From the NCBI RefSeq assembly GCF_000422885.1, contig NZ_AUGX01000009.1, positions 62,001 through 126,000 of the forward strand: a stretch of 64,000 nucleotides of DNA. The letters run 5' to 3'. The notes beneath the pieces are model-generated. The model saw only the letters and a list, made by a program, of their open reading frames with translations. It was not told the origin of the DNA and did not search any database. Source of the stretch: Ottowia thiooxydans DSM 14619 (GTDB taxonomy: Bacteria > Pseudomonadota > Gammaproteobacteria > Burkholderiales > Burkholderiaceae_C). The position numbers were made by a program, and so were the translations under genes. Below, in pieces: positions 34,589-43,400 of this stretch (its first letter is position 1; each line of letters opens with the position of its first letter).

Positions 34589-35584
34589 ATGAAGCCCTTC
34601 GTCATCTTGCCTTTCGCAGTTCGCCGTGCCATGTTTCTTGGCATCGCCGGCTGCTTCGCTCTGTCTGCTGTGCCCGCACTCGCGCAGGACTATCCGAACA
34701 GGCCGATCAAGATCATCGTGCCCTATGGTGCCGGTGGAAGCGTCGATGCGATTGGCCGCACGCTCGCCCAGGAACTCACGCAGAGACTCGGGCAACCGGT
34801 CGTGGTTGAAAACAAGACCGGTGCGGGCAGCAACGTGGGGTCCACATTCGTAGCCAAGGCGCCGGCGGACGGCTATACGCTGCTTCTCACTTCCCCTGGC
34901 AATGCGATCAACGTCACGTTGTTCAAGACGATGCCCTATGACGTCAAGACCGAGCTGACGCAGGTCGCAGTGGTCGCCCACGCGCCCGGCATCCTGCTGG
35001 TCCGTCCGTCGTTTCCGGCGAACAACCTGAAGGAGTTCGTCGCGATGGCAAAGAAGGCGCCTGGTACCTTGAATTTCGGGTCGGGTGGTCCTGGCAGCTC
35101 CGAGCATCTCGCGGCCGAAATGTTCAAGACCCTTGCCGGAATCGACCTGACCCATGTTCCCTATAAGGGCGGCTCCGCGGCAGTCAACGATGTTCTTGGC
35201 GGGCATGTACAGGCCTATTTCACAAACCAGGCCAACGTGATCGGCCAGATCAAGGGCAATGCTGTCAAAGTGATTGCCACGGCGGCCACACAACGCTCAG
35301 CGCTTTTGCCTAACGTGCCCACGTTCGCGGAAGAGGGCTATCCGGAGCAGCAGGTGTCGGTCTGGTGGGGCATTGCTGCGCCGGCCAAGACACCTGTTGC
35401 GATTCTGGATCGGCTGAACAAGGAAATACTCGCAGCGGGCGCTTCAGCTGGCATGCGTCAGCGCGTAGCCGAAATGGGAGCGGAATCGCTCACCACGACC
35501 AGGGAACAGGCCAACGCATTTCTGGATGCAGAAATTCTCCGCTGGGGTCAGGCTGTGAAGTCGTCAAACGCCCAAGTCAACTGA
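34589..35584 (+). CDS. Bug/TctC-family periplasmic solute-binding protein
   Basis: The product has 331 residues. The signal peptide is about 1-29, ending P-A-L-A. Motifs are P-I-K-I-I-V-P-Y-G-A-G-G-S-V-D-A-I-G-R, E-N-K-T-G-A-G-S-N-V-G, A-P-A-D-G-Y-T-L-L and V-P-Y-K-G-G-S-A-A-V-N-D. The ATG at 34589 is chosen at the signal peptide; the upstream frame lies inside the racemase-like gene. A 9-bp tandem repeat (TCGACCTAC twice, 34561-34578) lies in the short gap ahead of it. A second Bug gene follows 27 bp later, so this operon encodes two receptors, possibly for related ligands. Confidence 0.92.
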   Translation: MKPFVILPFAVRRAMFLGIAGCFALSAVPALAQDYPNRPIKIIVPYGAGGSVDAIGRTLAQELTQRLGQPVVVENKTGAGSNVGSTFVAKAPADGYTLLLTSPGNAINVTLFKTMPYDVKTELTQVAVVAHAPGILLVRPSFPANNLKEFVAMAKKAPGTLNFGSGGPGSSEHLAAEMFKTLAGIDLTHVPYKGGSAAVNDVLGGHVQAYFTNQANVIGQIKGNAVKVIATAATQRSALLPNVPTFAEEGYPEQQVSVWWGIAAPAKTPVAILDRLNKEILAAGASAGMRQRVAEMGAESLTTTREQANAFLDAEILRWGQAVKSSNAQVN

Positions 35585-35611
35585 GTATTACAACCACCGA
35601 AGGCCTCCACC

Positions 35612-36622
35612 ATGTCAAAGACTGACGTCTCCACCAAATCCATGCATCGACGCACCGTGCTCGGCGCTCTTGGCGCTGGGCTCGCAGCCCATGCGATGCC
35701 GGTGTTCTCGCAAGCTGACGCATGGCGGCCTTCGAAGCCGATACGGCTTATCAATGGCTTTGCTGCCGGTGGCTCGGGTGACCTCGTTTGTCGCATCCTG
35801 GCTGAAGGCCTGCGGCCGATCCTCGGACAGGCTGTGGTGGTCGAAACCCGCGCCGGTGCCAATGGATTCATAGCGGCGGAGGCAGTCGCTCGCTCTGTAC
35901 CCGATGGCTTAACTATCGGCTTTGCAACGATGAGTATGCTGGCGGTTGCGCCGCAGTTGCCAGGCATGAAGATCCCGTTCGACCCGAAAACGGACCTGAC
36001 CCCGATTGGATCTGTTGCCAACATCTTCTCGCTTCTGGTCTCTTCGAATGACGCACCTTTCAAGACGGTCCCCGAATTGATCGCCCATGCGAAGGCGCAT
36101 CCAGGCGCAATTTCGTATGCGTCAGCGGGAACCGGATCCATTGGCCATCTCGCTGGTGAACTGTTTCGCCGCCAGGCCAACATCGACATTGTTCATGTGC
36201 CTTACAAGGGCGGGTCGCAGGCGATGATCGATCTGCAGGCCGGCCGCGTGCAGATGTTGCTGGGAAACATGTCTGATTACCTCGGTCAAGTGAAGGCTGG
36301 GCAATTGCGCGGCATCGCGTTTGGTGGTGAACGCGCATCCCCGCAGCTTGCAGGGCTTCCGTTGATCAGCCGCACGTTGCCTGACTTCAACATGAGTAAC
36401 TGGTTCAGCATAGTGGGCCCCGCCAACATGCCGCAGCCGATCACGAATGCGCTCTCGAGTGCGATTCAGAAGGCGCTGGCCGATCCTGGCGTGATTCAGC
36501 GTCTCTCGGAACTTGGGGCGGAACCGCTGTCGTCCACTCAACCCCAGTTTGTGCGACTGATTGAGGCCGAGCGCACGCGGTGGGGTGACGTGATTCGCTC
36601 GGCCAATATTCGGGTCGAGTGA
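35612..36622 (+). CDS. Bug/TctC-family periplasmic solute-binding protein, Tat-type signal
   Basis: The product has 336 residues. Residues H-R-R-T-V-L-G-A-L-G near position 12 followed by a mild hydrophobic stretch and F-S-Q-A form a twin-arginine (Tat) type signal, while the preceding Bug has a Sec signal. Mature motifs are P-I-R-L-I-N-G-F-A-A-G-G-S-G-D, E-T-R-A-G-A-N-G-F and V-P-Y-K-G-G-S-Q-A-M. It overlaps the following CMD-like gene by 4 bp. It probably binds the same class of ligand as its neighbour; both sit with the racemase-like protein and SDR. Confidence 0.92.
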   Translation: MSKTDVSTKSMHRRTVLGALGAGLAAHAMPVFSQADAWRPSKPIRLINGFAAGGSGDLVCRILAEGLRPILGQAVVVETRAGANGFIAAEAVARSVPDGLTIGFATMSMLAVAPQLPGMKIPFDPKTDLTPIGSVANIFSLLVSSNDAPFKTVPELIAHAKAHPGAISYASAGTGSIGHLAGELFRRQANIDIVHVPYKGGSQAMIDLQAGRVQMLLGNMSDYLGQVKAGQLRGIAFGGERASPQLAGLPLISRTLPDFNMSNWFSIVGPANMPQPITNALSSAIQKALADPGVIQRLSELGAEPLSSTQPQFVRLIEAERTRWGDVIRSANIRVE

Positions 36623-37383
36623 TGGTGGCTGCGATGCCAAAAACTCCCTACAGGCCCACGGCTGAAGCCGTGCGTCAGCGCATTGAGGACTTTCGAGCGC
36701 GCCGCGGCTATGTTTTGCCTCACCAGGGTGTCATGGCTGCGGCGTTGCCGGAGCTGCAGGATGTGTACGGCACGATCTACAAGACACTCACGCTTGACCT
36801 GCATCACCTCAGCGAATTCGAGCGCGAGTTTGTCTGGCTTGCATTGCTCACAGCAGCAAAAGAAAAGATCGGCAAACATCACATCCAGCTGTTTTTCCAG
36901 CATGGTGGTACCGACCGACTCGCGGAAGCGGCGTTCAGGCTGGTGGCGTGGTCGCAGGGAGTGGATGCCTACAAATTTCTCGAGGCGCACTGGGAAGGGT
37001 ATTTTCCGGAGCCGGGTGCGCGTCGCGCGTACGTGACGGGAAAGCAAGCACTGCTGTCGGAGTTTTCCGAACTACCCCATGAACTCGCGCATTTGGCGTT
37101 GCTCGTGTCGTTTGCGTCGCGCGACGAGCATTGGGGGCTGGAAGTGGAGCTTGAGCACTGCTATGAATGCGGAGTGGCTGAGACGAAGATTGCAGAAGCA
37201 CTGAGCCTTGTGCTCTGGCCCTGCGGTGTCAATCGATTCCTCGAAGCCAGCGACGTCTGGTTGAAGGTCCTTCAGTCTGGCAAGGTTGATGCTTCCGAAC
37301 CGTTTCAAGCTTGGGCGGCCACGCCCGATCAGGACGGATTCCAACTCGCACCCAGAACTCCAGTTGGAAAGGCCAAGGGATGA
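36619..37383 (+). CDS. Carboxymuconolactone decarboxylase/AhpD-like protein
   Basis: The product has 254 residues. The sequence suggests two repeats of the all-helical CMD fold. In the first half, L-S-E-F-E-R-E-F-V-W-L-A is followed by I-G-K-H-H-I-Q-L-F-F-Q-H-G-G-T-D-R-L-A-E-A. In the second, R-D-E-H-W-G-L-E-V-E-L-E-H-C-Y-E-C-G-V-A-E-T-K-I-A-E-A. The typical pattern is H-x(3)-A-x(3)-G-x-x-x-x-E-I-x-E-A. The second repeat has a C-Y-E-C pair in this region. Some family members are peroxidatic (AhpD) and others lactone decarboxylases; neither activity can be assigned. It overlaps the Bug gene by 4 bp upstream and the SDR gene by 4 bp downstream. Confidence 0.6.
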   Translation: MMVAAMPKTPYRPTAEAVRQRIEDFRARRGYVLPHQGVMAAALPELQDVYGTIYKTLTLDLHHLSEFEREFVWLALLTAAKEKIGKHHIQLFFQHGGTDRLAEAAFRLVAWSQGVDAYKFLEAHWEGYFPEPGARRAYVTGKQALLSEFSELPHELAHLALLVSFASRDEHWGLEVELEHCYECGVAETKIAEALSLVLWPCGVNRFLEASDVWLKVLQSGKVDASEPFQAWAATPDQDGFQLAPRTPVGKAKG

Positions 37384-38105
37384 GTGGCGCACGCCGTATT
37401 GCGATCAGTGGAAGCACTGGGGGACTCGGTCGTGGAATCGCGCAACGGTTCCACGATGCTGGTGACAGCTTGCTGCTTATCGATACCAATCGCGCTGCGC
37501 TCGATGAGTTGCGCGCTGCGCATTTTCCGCGCGCCGATATCCTCATCTGTGATCAGACGCACTCGTCAGATATCGATGCCTTCAGCGTTGCTGCATCCGA
37601 TGTGGATGTCTTCATCAACAACGCGGCCATGACTCTGCGCAAGCCGCTTGAGGAAATGTCGCACACGGAGGTGCGGCTCGTTCTAGATACGAACGCCGCC
37701 GGACCCATCGCCATGGCCATCGCCGCTGCACGCGGGATGTTGATGCGCAAGAGCGGCGTGATCGTCAACGTGACCTCGCAGCTTGCTTTCAAACCGACGC
37801 CGGGTCGCGCGACTTATGGCGCCGCCAAGGCCGCGTTGGTTCACTTCACCAGGACGGCAGCATCCGAATGGATTGGCAGAGGGGTCAGGGTGGTGGGTAT
37901 CGCGCCTGGCCCGATCGACACCCCGATGGTGCGCGAGCTCCTTGCAACGCCTGAGGGAACTGAAAAGCTGATGGCAGGCATGCCGATCGGACGCCTCATG
38001 AGCGTGAGCGAGATTGCGGAATCGATCCATTTCCTGACATCGCCTGCTGCGTCCGGCATTGTTGGTGAAGTGTTGGTAGCCGATGGTGGCAATCTGCTGA
38101 CCTGA
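37380..38105 (+). CDS. Short-chain dehydrogenase/reductase
   Basis: The product has 241 residues. Cofactor motif S-G-S-T-G-G-L-G-R-G is near residue 9, N-N-A-A near 80, catalytic Y-G-A-A-K near 143 and P-G-P-I-D-T-P-M after it, ending V-L-V-A-D-G-G-N. ATG at 37380 overlaps the CMD-like stop by 4 bp and has an AAGGG ribosome site. It closes the racemase-Bug-Bug-CMD-SDR run and likely oxidises or reduces an intermediate of the compound bound by the two receptors. Confidence 0.9.
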   Translation: MSGARRIAISGSTGGLGRGIAQRFHDAGDSLLLIDTNRAALDELRAAHFPRADILICDQTHSSDIDAFSVAASDVDVFINNAAMTLRKPLEEMSHTEVRLVLDTNAAGPIAMAIAAARGMLMRKSGVIVNVTSQLAFKPTPGRATYGAAKAALVHFTRTAASEWIGRGVRVVGIAPGPIDTPMVRELLATPEGTEKLMAGMPIGRLMSVSEIAESIHFLTSPAASGIVGEVLVADGGNLLT

Positions 38106-38218
38106 CGAAGTCGAGCGCTTATCGCAGGCGAACATGAGTGCTCCCTACCTTGTTGTCTGTCACCTTCGATGTACCAGCCGGTAGAGTGTTGTAAGAAGGA
38201 CCTTTTGGTGCGACGCCG

Positions 38219-39013
38219 CTAGCTTTGAAGTCGTTGCGTCCACCCGCCAAACAGGGACTCACCTTTGCCGGGCGAGGGGAGCGCTGCTGGCGAACCTGTT
38301 TTCCTGAGTAGTGACCAGGCCAGGCACAGGTTCGAAGAAAGAACCGGTTTGCCGACCGAAGCCGAGATGAGCGGAATCGCACGTAGCGTGGGCATGCCGG
38401 TACCGGTGAGCAGAACGACGTCTGCGTCGCTCGTGTCCAACTGCTGGACGTGCTCGAGAAGATGCCGCGAGCGAACCAGGTACACGCTGCGCGTGTCCGA
38501 TGGATCGAGTGAAACCGTTGTAGTGTCGGTGACTTCATAGCCGCAAGATGCCCAGTACTTCTGGCTGGCATCGCTCAGCCACTGCGGGTAGGGTGCAAAG
38601 ATAGCAATCTTGCGCGCGCCGAGATGGTTCAGCGCCTCGCGAATGGCTTGGGCGGCACTAATCACCGGATAGCCGAAGCGCTCGGAGATCTCTCCGAACT
38701 GCCGGTCTTCGGATTCGTGACCAATCAGATACGAGGTTCCAGTGCACGCGAAGCCCACTCCATCCAGGGGTGCGGTGTCGTAGGCTTCGAGACTCCTATC
38801 GAAATTTTCGAGGTAGTCGAGGAGGCGATTGTTCGAGTTAGTGCGGCTTCCTCGCAGCCGTGTCACGAGCATGCTGACTCTATTGGGCATGAGCGCCGCC
38901 ATCTCTGGCTCCACGGTGGGGTTCGCCTGCGGTACGGCAATGCCGAACGTTGCTAGTGCGCCGTATTCTCTGTCGTGCAGTGTGTCGTTCGAGTTCATGT
39001 CTGGATCATTCAA
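38219..39013 (-). CDS. Arylmalonate decarboxylase/maleate isomerase-like protein
   Basis: The product has 264 residues of the Asp/Glu racemase superfamily, closest in pattern to maleate cis-trans isomerase and arylmalonate decarboxylase (AMDase). The first active-site segment reads G-F-A-C-T-G-T-S-Y-L-I-G with Cys90. The second reads L-L-T-G-T-G-M-P-T-L-R-A-I, where two-cysteine members have S-C-T-N, so the second cysteine is Gly204 here. AMDase has the opposite arrangement (Gly first, Cys second). The protein thus has the geometry for proton transfer from one face only. It is transcribed towards the SDR operon (convergent) and shares the block with another racemase-like protein. The substrate is unknown. 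Confidence 0.78.
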   Translation of the reverse strand: MNDPDMNSNDTLHDREYGALATFGIAVPQANPTVEPEMAALMPNRVSMLVTRLRGSRTNSNNRLLDYLENFDRSLEAYDTAPLDGVGFACTGTSYLIGHESEDRQFGEISERFGYPVISAAQAIREALNHLGARKIAIFAPYPQWLSDASQKYWASCGYEVTDTTTVSLDPSDTRSVYLVRSRHLLEHVQQLDTSDADVVLLTGTGMPTLRAIPLISASVGKPVLSSNLCLAWSLLRKTGSPAALPSPGKGESLFGGWTQRLQS

Positions 39014-39168
39014 AAGCTGAGCGGTTTTTGCGGATGTCGGGGCAGGGCGTTGGCCGTCTGGTGAGATGAATCGGAAGGCCGACGGACGACGGCCTAGTCG
39101 TCACGCCACATGTTTTTTTCTCATGATTGCCAAATTCGCCTGAATGAATCCGCACGAAATGCGCTGCC

Positions 39169-39252
39169 TCAGGCAAGCACAGACGCTTGGTGAGCCATTG
39201 AGGGAAGTGCCGGGGCCAGGAAAGTCAGCGCGAGCGCCAGTCGTCTTTTCAT
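39169..39252 (-). pseudogene. 5' remnant of a duplicated Bug gene
   Basis: The ATG at 39252 opens M-K-R-R-L-A-L-A-L-T-F-L, the same signal peptide as the Bug gene at 32258-33199 with three substitutions. The frame leaves the family after M-A-H-Q and stops at 39169, giving 27 residues. The upstream 74 bases are almost identical to those of the intact gene, so the promoter may still be active. Confidence 0.75.
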
Positions 39253-39326
39253 GGTCTATCTCTCTTCTTTATGGTGATGGTTTTAGTATGAGCTATTTCC
39301 CTAACTTTAGGCAAAGCAGGGTTTTC
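39191..39326. repeat. 136-bp direct repeat, copy B
   Basis: This matches 33138-33273 in the same orientation. Similarity stops abruptly at both ends (after TTTTC on the right, before TGAGCC on the left), which marks recombination breakpoints. About 5.9 kb lies between the copies. Confidence 0.85.
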
Positions 39327-39390
39327 ATATGGTTCCGTTTTTGCGCGTGGGGAGCTAGAGGCGCTGAAGAACGGCGCGACGTCTCGGCTG

Positions 39391-40320
39391 TCAAACTGCA
39401 GAACGCGCCAGCGGTTCGGCGGTCTTCACACCTTCAGTGATGCTGGTCCGATATTCAGAGGGTGTCTGTCCCATCTCTCGAGTGAAGAACCTGCTGAAGT
39501 AGGCAGGATCTTCATACCCCAGTTTGGAGGCGACTATTGCCACCGGCGCGGGGGTGTAGGCAAGCAAGCGCCGCGCCTCCAGGAGAACGCGATCATGCAA
39601 GATTTGGAGCGCCGACTTACCACCTACCTTGCGGCACGTCCGGCTCAAGTGGTCAGGTGTCACACCCAGGGTGCAAGCGTAAAAATCCATCGACCTATGT
39701 TCCACATGGTGCTTCTCAACCAACGTTGTGTATCGTTGCAGCAGAGTATCCCGCACGCCGCGTGAACTCTCGCGTTCGAACTGATCGCGGCGGTGACGCA
39801 AGGCAAAGACTGCAATCAGAGTGGCGAGCGCCAACAGGGCGTGCACTCGGCCCGGTGCACTCTCTACGAATTCGCGCGCAACCTGCTCAAACAAAGCGCC
39901 GACCGCGGCGTGATCGGCATCCATCGTCGTGATGACGAAAGAGGCGTCCAAGGTGCTGTCAACCAATTCGGAGCTGCCAAGCAGAGTGCGCAGCGTAGCT
40001 GTCGGAATGGTGACTTGATGCCCCACTGCGCCAGCGGTATATCGGAATCCGTGCACTGAACCCGGTGAAAGCACGATCAAGGTCGGACCAACCGCTTCGA
40101 ACGGACGCCCGTCAATAGTTCCCGTCACCGCGCCACGGCTGAGCAGTTGGAATTGGTGTAAACCCTCGTGGCGATGTGCGGGAATCGTCCAGTCCATCTC
40201 TTCGCCTCTCACGGCTACTGACTCGTAGTGCAGACAATCGTCAGGCTCGTCGTGACGGACTTCGCGGAAAGGAACGAGTAGTTGCGGCGCTGGCTTCATG
40301 GTGCCGATTGTCGTAGTCAT
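39391..40320 (-). CDS. AraC-family transcriptional regulator
   Basis: The product has 309 residues. The N-terminal cupin-like sensing domain carries H-R-H-E-G-L-H-Q-F-Q-L-L (near residue 50) and G-S-V-H-G-F. The C-terminal AraC DNA-binding domain has L-G-V-T-P-D-H-L-S-R-T-C-R and V-A-S-K-L-G-Y-E-D-P-A-Y-F-S-R-F-F-T-R-E-M-G-Q-T-P-S-E-Y-R. The layout resembles PobR-type regulators of aromatic catabolism. The ATG at 40320 is chosen; a TTG 15 bp earlier is the alternative. It faces the fused decarboxylase-dehydrogenase gene 83 bp away; TCCAAG (40331-40336) and CTTGGA (40357-40362) in that gap form a possible site. It likely activates that operon. Confidence 0.9.
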   Translation of the reverse strand: MTTTIGTMKPAPQLLVPFREVRHDEPDDCLHYESVAVRGEEMDWTIPAHRHEGLHQFQLLSRGAVTGTIDGRPFEAVGPTLIVLSPGSVHGFRYTAGAVGHQVTIPTATLRTLLGSSELVDSTLDASFVITTMDADHAAVGALFEQVAREFVESAPGRVHALLALATLIAVFALRHRRDQFERESSRGVRDTLLQRYTTLVEKHHVEHRSMDFYACTLGVTPDHLSRTCRKVGGKSALQILHDRVLLEARRLLAYTPAPVAIVASKLGYEDPAYFSRFFTREMGQTPSEYRTSITEGVKTAEPLARSAV

Positions 40321-40403
40321 GCCGGGAAAGTCCAAGAATACTCAGAAATGTCCATCGCTTGGAAAGGAGATGTAGTCGACGATTGGCGCCTCTGGCCTCA
40401 ACA

Positions 40404-43400
40404 ATGACTCGTAACCCTCTATCCCCAGTGGACACACTCTTTAAGCATTCTCAGGCGGCTCCGTTGCGCCTCAACGGAGCGCAGGCGCTAGTTCGCATCC
40501 TGCTGGCTGAAGGTGTGGACACGGTGTTCGGCATCGTCGGCGGCAAGCTCTCGCCGCTGTTCCATGCACTGAGCCAAGAGCCGAAAATCCGCTTCATCGG
40601 CGTGCGGCACGAAGCCGCGGGGCCGATGATGGCTGCCGCCGTCAATGCAGGCACCGGCAAGATGTCGGTGGCGGTGGGTGAGTTGGGCCCTGGCGGGCTC
40701 AATATGGCTTCCGGCCTGGGGGTTGCTTTCAACAACAACCTGCCGCTCCTGGCTATTACCACCAACCAGCACCGAGCATCCTCGTATCCGCACAGCGGCG
40801 TGTTCATGGATATGGACACGAAAGCCGTCACCACTCCCCTGACGAAATGGAATGCGGTGGTACAGGATGCGCGTCGCATGCCCGAGCTGGCGCGGCGTGC
40901 ATTCCGTGAAGCCTTGAGTGGCCGGCCCGGCCCGGTGCACCTGGACATCCCGCAGGACGTGCTGGGTGAAGTGCATGCCTTTGCGGCCGATGAGTTTGAT
41001 GTGGCGCCGGCGCGATACCGCGCCACGCTCCCGCCGCGTCCCGCCGATGCGGCGGTCGAGGCCGCCGTGGCGCTCCTGCGCCATGCCAAGCGTCCGCTCG
41101 TGGTCGGCGGCGGTGGGGTAGTGGTGGCAGGCGCTGCCGCTGCGCTGCGCGAACTGGCTCAGCGCCTGAACGCCCCTGTGGTTCCCACGCAGATGGCTTT
41201 GGGCGTCGTGCCCTCCGACAGCCCTCACTTCATCGGCCACGGCGGGATCATCGCGGGAGAATCCGTCAAGCATGCCTTCGAACGTGCCGACGTCATCATC
41301 AGCATTGGTTGCCGATGGTCCTCGTGGATGTGGGACGAGCGCGGTGCACTCGCACGGCGCCACCACAAGCTCATCAACGTCAATATAGACCCTTCTGCGC
41401 TGGGCGGGGCAGCCATGCATGATGTGGCGATGCAGGCGGACGCCGGCGAGGCCTTGCGCGATATTCTCGCCGCACTCGGCGATGATGCACGGGCCGACGG
41501 CACCTGGCTCGCTGAAGTCCGCGCCGTTCGCGCCCGCTACGAACGAAAGCTGGCCATTATGGCCACCGATACGGAAGAGACGATGCATCCCGCCGCTTTG
41601 GCGAAAGCCATAGCCGATGCATTGCCTAAGGACTCACTCGCTGTTTACGACGGCGGCCACACCACTTTCTGGAGCAATGACTTCACACCGGTCCATGAGG
41701 TGCGCACGCGCTTCCACGAACCGGGCATGAGCCATCTGGGCTACGGACTGCCGGCGGCCATTGCGCTCAAGTCGCAGCGCCCAGAAAAGACCGTGGTGAA
41801 CATCACGGGCGACGGCGCCTTCGGCTTCACGCTCAATGAGCTGGACACCGCACGCCGCTATCGGCTGCAGGTTATCACCATCATCCACAACAACGCTGCC
41901 TGGGGCGTGATCCGCATGGGCCAGAAGCTGGGCCTGGATTTCGAGATGGGCACCGCGCTGGAGGATACCGACTACGCGGCCATTGCACGCGGCTTCGGTT
42001 GTCACGGGGAAGTGGTCACGCGCGCTGGTGACATAGCCGGTGCACTGCAACGCGCCATCGCTTCCGGGTTGCCAGCAGTGCTGGACTGCCGCACCAAATT
42101 CCTACCCCATCCTTCGGTGGGGCAATTCGTCAGTATGAACAAGTATGGCTTTCAGTCGCTCACGCGCGTGCAAGCACACAAGGAGAACACCATGAACGAT
42201 ATCCGCATGCTCATCGGGGGCGAGAAGGCCACTTCAGCTTCTGGCAAGACCTTCGAGCGGCGCAACCCGCTGGACGGTACAGTCGCCACACGCGCACCTG
42301 CCGCCACGGTCCAGGATGCCGTGACCGCGGTCGATGCAGCCGCCAAGGCTTTCCCCGCATGGTCAGCGATGGGCCCTGGTGCGCGCCGAGCCCTGCTGCA
42401 AAAGGCGGCTATGACGCTGGAAGCGAACGCACCCAAGTTCATCGAGGCGATGGCTGCCGAGACAGGCGCCGCTGGGCCCTGGGCCGGTTTTAACGTGCAT
42501 TTGGCCGCGGGCATGCTGCAGGAAGCAGCCGCGATCACGACGCAGATCGGCGGCGAGGTCATCCCCTCTGATGTGCCAGGCAGTCTGGCAATGGGCCTGC
42601 GCGTGCCCGCCGGTGTGGTGCTGGGCATCGCACCGTGGAATGCACCTGTGATTCTGGGTGTGCGTGCGATCGCTACGCCGCTGGCGTGCGGCAACACGGT
42701 CGTTCTTAAAGGCTCGGAGCTTTGCCCTGCCACGCACGGCCTCATCATCGAAGCGCTTCAGGAAGCAGGCTTGCCGCCCGGCGTGGTGAACTTCGTGACC
42801 AATGCGCCGGCAGACGCTGCAGAAATCGTCGAAGCGATGGTCAGCCATCCTGCCGTGCGCCGCGTCAACTTTACCGGTTCGACCAAGGTCGGAAGGATCA
42901 TCGCGCAGACCTGCGCCAAATACTTGAAGCCAGCCATTCTGGAACTGGGCGGCAAGGCTCCAATGGTGGTGCTGGACGATGCAGACCTCGACGCGGCGGT
43001 CGATGGCGCGGTGTTCGGCGCTTTCGCGAACTCGGGCCAGATTTGCATGTCAACTGAGCGTCTCGTGGTGGACGACAAGGTAGCCGACACCTTTGTCGCC
43101 AAGCTGGCTGCTCGCGCTGTGGGCCTGCCGCTGGGTGACCCGCGCAAAGGTCCCGTCGTACTGGGCTCCGTTGTGGATATGAGTACTGTTGAGCGTTGCA
43201 ACGCAATGATCGACGATGCGCTGGCCAAGGGCGCCACGCTCGTGTGCGGCGGAAAAAGCGACAACACGCTCATGCCGGCCACGGTGCTCGACCATGTGAC
43301 GAGCGATATGAAGATCTATCACGACGAAAGCTTTGGTCCGGTCAAGCCCGTCGTGCGTGTCCATGGTGTTGAGGCCGCTATCGCCTGTGCCAACGACAAC

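Larger units (their letters stand above)
39014..39390. other. Intergenic region holding a Bug-gene scar
   Basis: No intact gene is present. The middle part is the second copy of the 136-bp direct repeat (39191-39326). The left part has no feature I can name. Confidence 0.5.

Noticed and set aside
40488-41588. Minus-strand frame of 366 codons inside the decarboxylase gene
   Set aside because: It lies opposite a strongly supported ThDP enzyme and its translation shows no domain or ordered motif; long antisense frames are expected in GC-rich genes.
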